Notes under the pieces: model-generated
Told to the model about the DNA's origin: nothing
Databases searched by the model: none
The model's input: only the letters and a program-made list of their open reading frames with translations
Assembly (NCBI GenBank): GCA_963576785.1
Contig: OY756141.1
Coordinates: 1,674,001-1,738,000, forward strand
DNA: 64,000 bases
Direction: 5' to 3'
From: Chlorophyllum brunneum
Taxonomy: Eukaryota; Basidiomycota; Agaricomycetes; Agaricales; Agaricaceae
Part shown: positions 47,967-59,909 of the stretch, one piece after another
Numbering within the stretch: position 1 is the first letter of the stretch
How the letters are laid out: each line of letters starts with the position of its first letter
Translations under genes and position numbers: made by a program

Positions 47967-49383
47967 ATGGACTCACCACTCAAAGAGCTCGCGAAACTCG
48001 AGAAACTCGCAACAGCGAAGGGCAAAGGTCCTTCAATACCAAACACCCTGGATTCTCTTTTGCAGAGTCTACAGCGTGCCAAAGAGTCAATGCAAGCGGG
48101 CAACCTCAGCTCCGAACAGTTCGTTGCACTCGCACAGACGATTGAGGCCAAGAAGAAAGAAGTTGATGAGAGGCAGAAGGAAGTCTACTCTGCCACTTCG
48201 CGGTTTGGTAAAGCACTCGACAAGGTATGCAATCGGCTGCATGGAGACCTTTTGGGTGCTGACTTGGTGATGCGTGTCATATCGTAGAAGTTTCCGACAC
48301 CTTTACCCTCCTACTCAGATTTGTTTACTTCTGAAGAGTCTGTTGCTGCGCTCGAGCGAACTGTTGCGTTGCACTTCCTGCGGACGGGACAATTCGAGGC
48401 AGCAGAGACTTTCTTGGATGTAAGGGGAGGCCCGAATCTCATCACTATTGTTGCTAACACCTGGTACAGGAATCTAGAATAGTTATTCCACTTGAGACTC
48501 GTGCCCAGTTTGAAGAACTACATCAAATTCTGAAAGCCCTTAGAGCTCAGGACATTGGTCCCGCCCTTGCGTGCGTATCACCACCATCTGAGTTACGATA
48601 ATCTAACATGGTATCTCAGCTGGGCCGGGGAACACCGTAATTTCCTGAACCCCCGATCATCACCTCTAGAATTCTTCCTTCATCGTTCCCAATACATCCG
48701 CCTTCTATTGTCAACCCACCCACCCGATCCGATCCCAGCTGTCCAGTATGCCCGAACTCATCTTCAACCATTCTTCAAAGATCATGAGCACGAGATGTTA
48801 CGTCTCATGACCTGTGTTGCTTTCCTCCCACTGGCAAAGCTGCAGGTATCGTCGTACGCGGATCTAGCGTCACCAAAATTGCATTTTGATTTGGAACCCT
48901 TATTTGCGAGGGAGTACTGCGCCAGTCTTGGGATGAGCCGACAGGTGCCGCTGAGAGTCGTCGGCGACCTCGGTGGAGGTGGCGCACTGGCAAGGATTGA
49001 GAAGGGAAGGAAGGTTATGCGAGAGAGGAAGAGTGAATGGAGTCAGAAGGACGAGTTACCGGTGCGTACCTTCCCCCTGTCCTGGGTCGTATGCTGAATT
49101 TCTTGTTGTAGATTGAAATACCTTTACCTCCAGAGAACAGATACCACTCGATATTTGCTTGTCCGGTCTCCAAGGAGCAAGCGACAGACCAGAACCCCCC
49201 TATGATGATGATGTGTGGACATGTTATTTCCAAGGACAGTTTGCACAAGTTGAGCAAGGCAGGAGGGTAAGTCTTCCTTGGCTTTCTACCGACGCTCACT
49301 TACAGCGAGTTTCTAGTCGTGTGAAGTGCCCTTATTGCCCCAGCGAAGCTGCCATGAACCTCGCCCTGAGAGTGCACTTTTAG
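47967..49383 (+). CDS. RMD5: GID/CTLH E3 ubiquitin ligase subunit Rmd5 (Gid2)
   Basis: Rmd5 is a RING-type subunit of the GID/CTLH ligase, which in yeast degrades gluconeogenic enzymes when glucose returns. The ATG at 47967 begins [20 protein letters not shown]. LisH/CTLH helices follow: [40 protein letters not shown] and [12 protein letters not shown]. The CRA region includes [12 protein letters not shown]. The C-terminal RING-like domain reads [33 protein letters not shown] and, after an intron, RVKCPYCP. As in the family, the zinc-binding pattern is incomplete compared with canonical RINGs. It ends LRVHF at 49383. Four introns of about 50-60 nt are visible. Confidence 0.93.
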
Positions 49384-49560
49384 TATTCAGCCCCTTGCCT
49401 GTGTATTACTGTATCACGTTGGATATATTATAACTTGGCGCTTGAGGCCTTTGTGACATATGAATGATATGATCTAGCTTCCGTATTCGATCAGTGGGGT
49501 TCGGCGCCAGAGTCTTTTGATCACCATTACCCTCCTCTCAGTCACCTTCGACAGCGTCTC

Positions 49561-52447
49561 ATGGATGATAAGGCTGCGAGAGCGTCGTTGAATGAGATCA
49601 AGTTAGTCCTCATTCCCTCCACCCAGGCCGTATATACCTGAGCTGAACGCAGTATAATCACCCCAACAGAAGGGCATACGACCATTTCTTCAATAAGGGA
49701 ACGACATTAGCTAGGATCAAGGATGCCGCTCTCGGGGATAAATTATTTCCTTCACCTATACCGTCTAATGGCTCTATTGGTGTTCCAGGCAGAAGTATCG
49801 CCTGGAAGGTCCGGCGTTCCACCCCTGATACTCAATCACCGAACTGAATATCGCTATAATTTAGTTATTTCTACTGGCGCAGGAGCCTCTAGAGACGTCA
49901 CCGGTACGTGCGGATGCCCTGCTGGAAGTTGTGCGAACAACAAGAGAGGCATACAAGGCATTGCTACTGAAACAAATGAAAGCACCAGATGGAAGTTATG
50001 ACACTGATCTGGGCCTACCGGGGACGGCGGCAACGAAAGCGAAGAGGGGCGGAGAGGCGTCATCTGCTGGCGCACCGAGCCCCGGTGGAGACACTGCTGC
50101 CAAGGGTGGCGTGGGTGCGAGTGGTATACACCTGAGATCCGAGTCGTTGGCGAACTTGGAGTTTAATAATCCATTGAGTTTACACAACGAGGTAGGCATG
50201 ACTTCTGCTGCTTTTCTTTTACTGACCAATGTCAAAGAATCCTTGGAATGCATGGTTCGCATCCGTGGAATTGCGGAAAACGATCTTGCAAGATGTTGAA
50301 CGCACGTAGGTATTCCCTGCCAGCTGACATACAGCAGTCGAACTAATAGCTACTACAAGATTTCCAGATATTGCATATTTTCGACAGCCGGATGTCCAAC
50401 TACAATTGACAAACATTCTGTACTTGTTTTCCGTTCAACATCCTTCTATAGGATATCGACAAGGTATAGATAGGCCTATCTTTTGCACAGGGGCTATCTT
50501 ATTAACCATGGATGATACAGGGATGCATGAGCTCCTTGCGCCCCTGTACCACGCCGTTACCTATGACGCCATAATGGAGGAGCAAGGAATAACCATAATA
50601 GCGGACAATACACTCAAAGAGTTCTGTTCATCTCTTTGGGTCGCTGCTGACGCGTGGGCATTGTTCGAAGTCGTCATGCGGGGCATCTTGAGGTGGTATG
50701 AGTGGCAGGAATCTCCGCTGCAGGACTCGGACTCTTCAACAACAACGATCCCCTCGTCGCTGCCGAATACTTATGGGGGGAGAAATTCGCCTTTGGGTGC
50801 ACATGTGCGCGTAAATGTACGCGAAGGACACCAGGACGGAATAAGACCATATGTTGCACCGATAGTGCAGACCTGTAATACGATACAGGTAACTTTACTT
50901 CGGACGACAGATCCCCAACTGTTTAAGGCCATTCAGGAAACTGGGCTGGAGCCACAGATTTATGGGATGTAAGTGGAAATTTGGTTATGTTAGCCTGGAC
51001 ATTGACTGGCTTCGCAGTCGGTGGCTGAGGCTACTTTTTACTCGAGAGCTCAGCGTGCCTGATGCACTGAGACTATGGGACGGCTTGTTTGCCTGTGATC
51101 CGACCTTCGATCTCGCACAATGGGTTTGTGTTGCCATGTTAATCCGGGTACGGAATGACCGTGAGTATGGCCTGTTCGTGAAGAGAATGGATTCTGAATC
51201 CTTGGCAAGCACAGTAATTCCTGCTGATTACAGTGGACAATTAACACTACTCTTGCGATATCCTCCACCGCCAGACGCCGATAACTCGACACCACATCAC
51301 GCAATTCTTCTGTTACGACAAGCGCTTGCACTCCAGATGGCACCCAACCCTTCGACAGGTGCAACAATCATGATTGAGAATCGAACAATCTTGGACATAC
51401 CGATAGAGGTGCCGGCTCTTTCCAGCCAGACGAACCTCAGAAGAGGTCACCTTAGTCGGCAGCAAATGGTATCCGCTCCGGGATATGGACAAGGCCACAC
51501 TCGCCTTTCTTCATCACCATCTATGAATTTGGAGACAATTGCGCGAGGGCTGATGGAGCGAGGGGAGTCATTAGGCATTAACAAGACACTGATGAGCGCA
51601 GTTTCTGAACTCAAAGTGGGTTGAGTTATTTTCATTCTCAGTGGCGGATCAGGCACTCACGGTGATATGACGCCAGCGGAATATCCCCGATCTGGCGGCA
51701 TCATTGGTGAGACCAACGTACCAGACCGAGGCGGCATTTCCTCTGGAAGACGAGAGACCGCCACAAGAGCGACCGCCCTGGGAACCTAGGACGCGGTTTG
51801 AAATGGAGCGAGACATAGCTCAAGTGCGGATTCGAGACAAGCAGATCGGGGATTCATTGGGTTGGATTGTGGATGTGCTTTTGCAGGACGAAGAAACAGA
51901 GAACCCGCAACGACTGCAAAAGGAGAAACGGGAAGCGATTGAGTCATTGGCATATATCCGAGATGTATTAATCAGCGATGCTATGGTGCTCGAGGACGAT
52001 CGACTGATTGGGGAAGAGGAGGCGTCGCGGAGAAAGGCAAAAGCCCGTCGAGAGGAGGCATCGAGGACAGCAGCAGCAGGGTCGACTCCACCGAAAGCAG
52101 GGGTCTCGAAACCAGTTTCTCTGCCGGCGCCTTTGCCTGTGATGGATTCGCGGCCCAAGACGACGGGAAAGCGTTCCCAGCCACAGGGAACGCTGCCAAG
52201 CGCAGGGTTCGCGCAGTCCCGGATGTCCGCTTCAACAAACGCGGGGGGGACAGTTGGGAATGAGCCTGCGCTTGCACCTTGGAATTACACGCGGTCGAGT
52301 TTCTCTGGAACGGCGAGTGTGGGCTCGGCATCATTGCCGCGGCCTCCACCGCCTACGTCGAGAAACCTGAGGAGAGCTGGGGAGCGACCAGAGGATCAGA
52401 GTGCGAGAGGGGAGGAATACAGGGACCCACTGGGTGCCATACGGTGA
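49561..52447 (+). CDS. TBC-domain Rab GTPase-activating protein (TBC1D5-like)
   Basis: TBC proteins speed GTP hydrolysis on Rab GTPases; TBC1D5 relatives act on Rab7 with retromer. I start at the ATG at 49561 (MDDKAARASLNEIK), although an upstream exon is possible. DAALGDKLFPSPIPSNGSIG and GRSIAWKLF open the domain. The arginine finger is in TILQDVERTFPDIAYF (IxxDxxR), and HPSIGYRQG carries the glutamine finger, so both catalytic residues are present. A Gly/Ala/Ser-rich insert (about 50050-50110) sits before the catalytic block. IRWLRLLFTRELSV, LRLWDGLFA and AQWVCVAMLIRVRN complete the fold. The C-terminal half is a coiled coil (RDIAQVRIRDKQIGDSLGWI-type) with a basic, Ser/Pro-rich tail ending at 52447. 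At least eight introns are present. Confidence 0.87.
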
Positions 52448-52581
52448 AAAGGAAGTGTATTTTGTAGCCAGCGATATGTCAGAATAGAATACGGGTGAGA
52501 AAGAAATCACGGGGATGTGATTGGCCGGGACGGGTCGCGTTGTCGTTGGCGGTCGGAGAGTCTGTCTTGCCCTCCTCCACC

Positions 52582-54915
<2,334 letters not shown>

Positions 54916-55155
54916 ATTCGTCCAGAGGATGGGTCTATCGGTTGTCGTGTTACCATTAAAATTGTCCTTGGACATGAGATGGAGAAAATTGCAGGCATAG
55001 TGTAGTGGCCTCGTTAAAGTGTGGGGTACTGGGTTTGGCCCACGTATAATGTAGCTGCACTTGCCGCTTCTTAATTTTGTGTTGAAAAAAATGAATAGAA
55101 ACAAAACAAAACAGTTTTATAGATACTACGGTCTCAGGGTGAATCGAAACAGGAA

Positions 55156-57505
55156 TTAGGGTAACAAACGGTCGAGGTCAAATGCGAAGAACAAATTTTC
55201 GGGGTAGTAGCGAGCTCGTACACTTCGGCCGCCAAAGTATCGCCCATCGAGCTCACGGACGGTCTTCCATGCACCAACAGGTCCAGCGAACAGTACAAAA
55301 ATTCGAACGATGTCTTCTGAGTTTTTAGGGGGTGGCTGGACAAGATGGACGATCACACGTTCAACAGTACCATTCTTGGAACATTCATCACCTAAAGCTC
55401 ATTGGTCAGGTTTTTGCAAGTGCAGAAAAGAGGCTACAAACCAATTTCCCCTCTCAAGTCATCATCATCCACGTCCTCTGGGCCCACCATATTCGTAAGT
55501 ACCACGACTCTACTCGGTTCACCAAACCTTTCTCGATCCTCTCTCCCCTTCAGATCCTCATTATTGTTGACGATCTTGCCCATTTTTGTAATTGGGGCTG
55601 ATCCCCCTTTGCCACCAGCACCAGGTGAGCTGAATTGACGACCTTTATTCTTTCCTTTGCTTTTGCCGCCTTGGGAACCAGAGGATTTTGTTTGTTCGAC
55701 GACGAGTGCATTGATGATTCCTGACCCGTCTGCACCCAAGCCTTGGCCTTCTTTGTGTCCCCATTTGGCCATCATACGCTGTGCGAAACTGTGTGGATCC
55801 GGGCGACTGTAGATATGATGCTCAATGAGGACCTTGTGCACGAGAACAAGCAAGCAATTTACCTCTTTTCTTCTGCTGGAGGTGATGTCACAGCAGGCAA
55901 CGCACTAGACTCCGCTGGAGGTTGTGGTGGTGCAAGTGCCGCAAGGGCACCGAGCTTGGCAGCGATAGCAGCAGCCGCTTTCTTTCTTGCATCAATTTCA
56001 CTGGGTGGCAGCACATCGGACGGACCTCCAGGAGGTGGAGGTGGGACGGATGGCGGGGCAAAGGGATTGAATGAGAGCGAAGGAGAGGACGCCGATCTTC
56101 GCTGCTGTTGTGGCGGAGGGGATGGTGGTTGAGTACGGTGCATCGTAGACATGGCTAACCGACGCAAGTAGGCTTCTTCACCCGTTTCGTCTTTTGGCGG
56201 TGGGTGAGAGCCAGTAAAGCCCGGTGTGTCGTCGATCACACCCTGACCTTGTAGTTCACTATCTTCAGGTGGAGAAGGCGGATGATATCCTTTTGACATC
56301 GCGAGACGACGCTGATACGCTTCGTCGCCTGTGAGTTCACGGTCCACTGTTGCGGGTGCAGCATCCGTTGACCCATCGTCGTCGTGCCCATAATATTCTC
56401 CTTCTCGATCCTTGTTGTCATCTTTACGAGTCCAACGATCGTATGATTCTCCATAACGCCCTTGTGGTTATCACTTGTTCAGAAAAAATAAAACAGATAT
56501 GCAGGAAGGTTACTCACCTGCCTTACGAGGCCTTTCTTCGTCTTCCGAGTTTGTATAATCGCTATCAGAATAATTTCCACCTCTTCTCATACGTTTCCTT
56601 TCCTCCATCCTCCGCTCCTCAGCGAATCTCTCGCGTCGCTCGATCCGCTCCTTCTGCTTCCATATCTTGTACTCATTATAGTCATTAGGCCGTAGGGGGT
56701 CATACTGTTCCAATGGGTCCCACACAGGAACAACAGGTGCATTCTTGTTCTAAATCGAGATTTTGAGATCTTACGGTACCACAGTAGGTAGTATGAAAGC
56801 GCACCTTTTTACTCTTACCCTTTCCGGTATGCCTCTTCTTGTGCTGCGCAGCGCGGAACCCGTTCACGTCTTCATCAAGCACCATACTCGGCGGTTTGAC
56901 CTTCTTACCCCATCCTTGGGTTGCAGGAGGGGGTTGGTGCAAAGTCAGGTCGCCTTCGGCGTTTTGGTCATTCAGGACGGGGGGAGAAAACACGACTGCG
57001 GTTGAGGAGATGACGGCGGTGGAAGACGCGGTAGGTGTACTGGTGCTGGACGGTGGCGCTGGGACGACGGAAGCGCCTACAGGGATCCGGGATGCTGAGG
57101 GCTTGGGTTTGGTATTTGGGCGGCGGACAGGTGCAAAGGCGAGTGCTGCGGACCATCCTGATTCGATTTGTGGGGAATTGAAAGGCAAGTTGAGACCAAA
57201 GCACGATCGAACGAGCGGGGGGCAGCAAGAGCGATATTTCAATTAACGAATTCTAGGGTGCTACGGAGGACAGATGGAGAGATACCGGCTGAGGGTTTGG
57301 CGGCGGGCGCCGTTGATCCTGACGCTGTTGTCACTGCTTGCGGCTGGGTGTCGGTGCTGCTGGGCTGGGTGTGAGGTGTGGGGAGCTTGGGCTCTGGCTG
57401 ATGTTCCAGTGAAAGCGATGGGAGTACGGGGGACTGAGAGGAGGAGGGAGGGGGATTTCCAGAGAATTGGATGCCTCCGTAGAGACCGCCTGCACGGCTT
57501 GTCAT
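55156..57505 (-). CDS. RBM17: Splicing factor SPF45/RBM17 (G-patch plus UHM domain)
   Basis: SPF45 acts in the spliceosome at the U2 snRNP stage and helps recognise short introns. The ATG at 57505 begins [16 protein letters not shown], the typical SPF45 N-terminus. [13 protein letters not shown] follows, then [20 protein letters not shown] (about 56730-56670) and an Arg/Glu-rich helix ([19 protein letters not shown]). Two [22 protein letters not shown] repeats lie at about 56330-56150. The G-patch is [18 protein letters not shown] followed by IINALVVEQ. The UHM begins [18 protein letters not shown] and ends with [17 protein letters not shown], where the RYF loop binds ULM ligands. The stop is at 55156. 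A role in short-intron splicing fits this short-intron genome, but that link is inference. Confidence 0.92.
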
Positions 57506-57586
57506 GGTGGTGGAGAAGCAAGGCGCAGTGTCTGATTTTCCCAGTACGCGAAACATGTACAAATACATGGTAGCTACTGCCAACAG

Positions 57587-58008
57587 CTATTTTGAAGAGC
57601 CCAGGATGCCCTCCTTTGCGGCCTGTTTGCCTGGCTGGTCGCCGGTGGCAGAAGAGTAAGCCCATTTGGCAGCGTCTGCGGCCACGTTAGCTGCAGCGGC
57701 CAAAAGGCCGGGGCTTGGGTCCAGCGCACCACTGGATCTGGGCATGTCCGGGCTGTCATCTAGTAGAGCATGTCTGTGTACGAGGTGCAGGAGATGGTAG
57801 ACCAACAGGTGATACCTTTGTAAAGCTCGTGGTGTAAGGGGTCGATGTCGCTGGATTCGATGATGCCGGGATAGGCTTCGCAGACACCAGCCTCGTCCTT
57901 GGTGTGTCCCGATTGGGGTAACCTATGGCTGACTACTGGGCGCTCGGTGGTATTGGAAGCTAGCCGGCTAGTCAGGGGCTGCTCCTGGGATGGCGTGTAA
58001 CAGCCCAT
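57587..58008 (-). CDS. Small hypothetical protein, possible N-myristoylated tail
   Basis: I do not recognise this family. The ATG at 58008 gives MGCYTPSQEQPLTSRLAS. An intron from about 57760 to 57815 (GTATCA to CTAG) joins SDIDPLHHELYK to DDSPDMPRSSGALD. The second exon ends AANVAADAAKWAYSSATGDQ, then GKQAAKEGILGSSK at TAG 57587-57589. The predicted product is about 120 residues, mostly polar, with an Ala-rich helix near the end. MGC at positions 1-3 would permit myristoylation and palmitoylation if this start is right. An alternative start at 58069 would need a very short intron. It lies tandem to SPF45, 81 bp upstream. Confidence 0.5.
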
Positions 58009-58182
58009 GGGGGACTGGAGAGAGAAAGCAACGTACGAAATCACTGGTGGAATGTTGTCTGTGGGACATGGTACAAGATAATGGGATTGGAGAGGACATG
58101 TTCCAGTTTATATACATGGCGGTGGGGTATGGACGTCAGGACACCAGCGCAGGCAGCAAGTGGGATGGATGACGTCAGTCGC

Positions 58183-58818
58183 TCACCAGGCCCTGTCCCC
58201 CCCAAAGTATTTTTCACGGGCCTCTCGACTGAGCACATGGACGGCAAAGTCTCCAGCGTCGACCATGGCCCAGCCGTTCGCCATCCGGCGTTTGGACGAG
58301 GGGGGAAGGGGGAGGGGGGGATCGAGAGTCGCGAGCTGGAGATGGGTCAGAACGATGCTTGGACCATACTTGTTGACCCACCGTTTTGCGCACCACCCGC
58401 ACCACTGACTCAATAGCACCGCGGTTCTCAGTGCCTTCCTTGACCTGCACGAAAATGTCAGCATTTCATTCTCCACGTCGAAACATGTCCGCACCTGGGC
58501 CATGACGGTCCAACTCCAAATGCCTCCAGGAACGCCAAAGGCCGACTCCCCGCCATAGGTTGAGCCTCGTTTGCGCCTGCCCTGGGGGACCTTCAAAGGC
58601 AAGGGGGGGCCGGGGGCGGGGTCTACGGTGGGAGTGGCGACGAGGGTGGACAGGTCGAGGTGTGGGGAGCGCGAGAGGGCGGTGTGGACGAGTGTGACTG
58701 GTGGGGGTGCATTCTCCGGGGCGGGGGCGGGAGCGGCGGGGGCCGGGGGGGGAGGGGCGGGGGAGTGGCCGAGAAACCAGGAGCTCGGGCGGAGGCGTGT
58801 GGCTGAGCGGTGGAACAT
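58183..58818 (-). CDS. Mitochondrial ribosomal silencing factor RsfS/Iojap (MALSU1-like)
   Basis: RsfS proteins bind the large mitoribosomal subunit (uL14) and help its assembly or block premature joining. The ATG at 58818 begins MFHRSATRLRPSSWFLGHSP, a basic presequence, followed by a Pro/Ala-rich stretch. After the first visible intron (about 58455-58498), QVKEGTENRGAIESVVRVVR is the core helix. A second intron (about 58333-58377) joins RKT to LATLDPPLPLPPSSKRRMAN. Then GWAMVDAGDFAVHVLSREAR and EKYFGG form the RsfS sheet, with the W..VD.GD.VVH signature kept. The stop is at 58183. A frame open through the introns extends to 58977 but lacks the conserved core and is not the product. Confidence 0.82.
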   Translation of the reverse strand: MFHRSATRLRPSSWFLGHSPAPPPPAPAAPAPAPENAPPPVTLVHTALSRSPHLDLSTLVATPTVDPAPGPPLPLKVPQGRRKRGSTYGGESAFGVPGGIWSWTVMAQVRTCFDVENEMLTFSCRSRKALRTAVLLSQWCGWCAKRWVNKYGPSIVLTHLQLATLDPPLPLPPSSKRRMANGWAMVDAGDFAVHVLSREAREKYFGGDRAW

Positions 58819-58893
58819 GGGTGACGAGTGTGACGGAGAGGCGGCGCCTTTCACCGAGTGACGGAAAAGGCAAGGCGGCTGTCCTCCGCCTCC
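58819..58893. promoter_or_regulatory. Compact divergent promoter RsfS / SHR3
   Basis: Only 75 bp separate the two start codons. No TATA box is evident. Confidence 0.45.
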
Positions 58894-59685
58894 ATGGGTG
58901 CGCGCGCAGGAATTGTCGTCTGCGTCACGTCTTTTCTCCTTGGTACGTCCCTCCCTGCCCCTCTCAGCCCCGCTCACCCGTCCCAGGCGCCCTCTTCACC
59001 CACTGGATCGCAGACTCTCTCACCCTCTGGAAGTCCCCCGTCACAGACGAGCATCTCTGGACCGCAGCCGCCTACTACTCCATCCTCACAAAAGGTCCCC
59101 CCCAGATCCTCTACTGCCTCTTCGCAGTCCTCCTCCTCGGTGCCTCCACCATCCTCTGGAGCTTTGGCGATGGCCAGGCCGGAAATCTCATGTTTGATGG
59201 CGGCAGCATCTGTACGTCCCCCACCCTCCACTGCTTCCCAAATCCCCTTATCATCCTTTAGTCCTCTTTGGAATGCCAGCCGTCATGTATATCTACACCG
59301 TCCTCCCCAGTACGCCCCTCTACTCGTCCCCCACCCAACTGCTAATCACTGCCTAGACCTCCTAACCCGATTCGACTCCCTCCCTACACACGCCCTCAAG
59401 GACCCCTTCCCCCGCTCACTGCGCCAGAGCACCCTCGACCTCGCATCCAACAACCTCATCTGCAGCGTCGCCCTCACAGGTGTCCTTGCCCTCCAGGCCG
59501 GTCGTTTCTGGGCTGAAACGCCCGACAGCGACGACGACGAATTCGTTCTTGTTGAAGCACCCACACCAGAAGAACACGAAAAAACTAATTCCACCCCCAG
59601 TGCTACCCCGCTCAAGGACCGTCTTTCCTCCTCTTCCGATGGCAAAGTCAAGCCACTTTTGCAACAACGGGTCCAGCCATCATAA
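58894..59685 (+). CDS. SHR3: ER membrane chaperone Shr3 for amino-acid permeases
   Basis: Shr3 keeps amino-acid permeases folded in the ER and lets them enter COPII vesicles. The ATG at 58894 starts MGARAGIVVCVTSFLL, which joins GALFTHWIADSLTLWKSPVT across a short intron. SHR3 signatures follow: DEHLWTAAAYYSILTKGPPQ and FGDGQAGNLMFDGGSI. Four hydrophobic segments are visible: GIVVCVTSFLL, ILYCLFAVLLLGASTILW, FGMPAVMYIYTVLP and LICSVALTGVLALQAGRFW. The cytosolic tail is acidic (SDDDEFVLVEAPTPEEHE) and ends QRVQPS at 59685. Three introns of about 50-60 nt interrupt the membrane half. It is divergent from the RsfS gene. Confidence 0.92.
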   Translation: MGARAGIVVCVTSFLLGTSLPAPLSPAHPSQAPSSPTGSQTLSPSGSPPSQTSISGPQPPTTPSSQKVPPRSSTASSQSSSSVPPPSSGALAMARPEISCLMAAASVRPPPSTASQIPLSSFSPLWNASRHVYLHRPPQYAPLLVPHPTANHCLDLLTRFDSLPTHALKDPFPRSLRQSTLDLASNNLICSVALTGVLALQAGRFWAETPDSDDDEFVLVEAPTPEEHEKTNSTPSATPLKDRLSSSSDGKVKPLLQQRVQPS

Positions 59686-59909
59686 ATCCCTCGATTTACA
59701 ATTTTACCCAAAAAAGAAATTCTTTACCCACCAGTGGCATGATCACGAATCCAATTTCCCCCATCTAATTACTCACCAAAATCCCATACATACCCCTTGC
59801 GCATTTTTTTCTTTTGATTCGTTGGCATGGGATGTAATATAGCTAGCGACATCGACATACTGACGACAAATTACATAAATGCATTCTTTCCCAAACTGCA
59901 CAATGCGAA

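Noticed and set aside
58466..58873. Overlapping 130-260-aa frames on both strands
   Set aside because: High GC keeps several frames open. Only the RsfS join with two introns and the SHR3 join give family matches.
58183..58977. Uninterrupted 264-aa minus frame as the RsfS protein
   Set aside because: It reads through two introns. The in-frame intron sequence replaces the conserved VKEGTENRGAIESVVR helix, so the spliced form is preferred and the ATG at 58818 is used.
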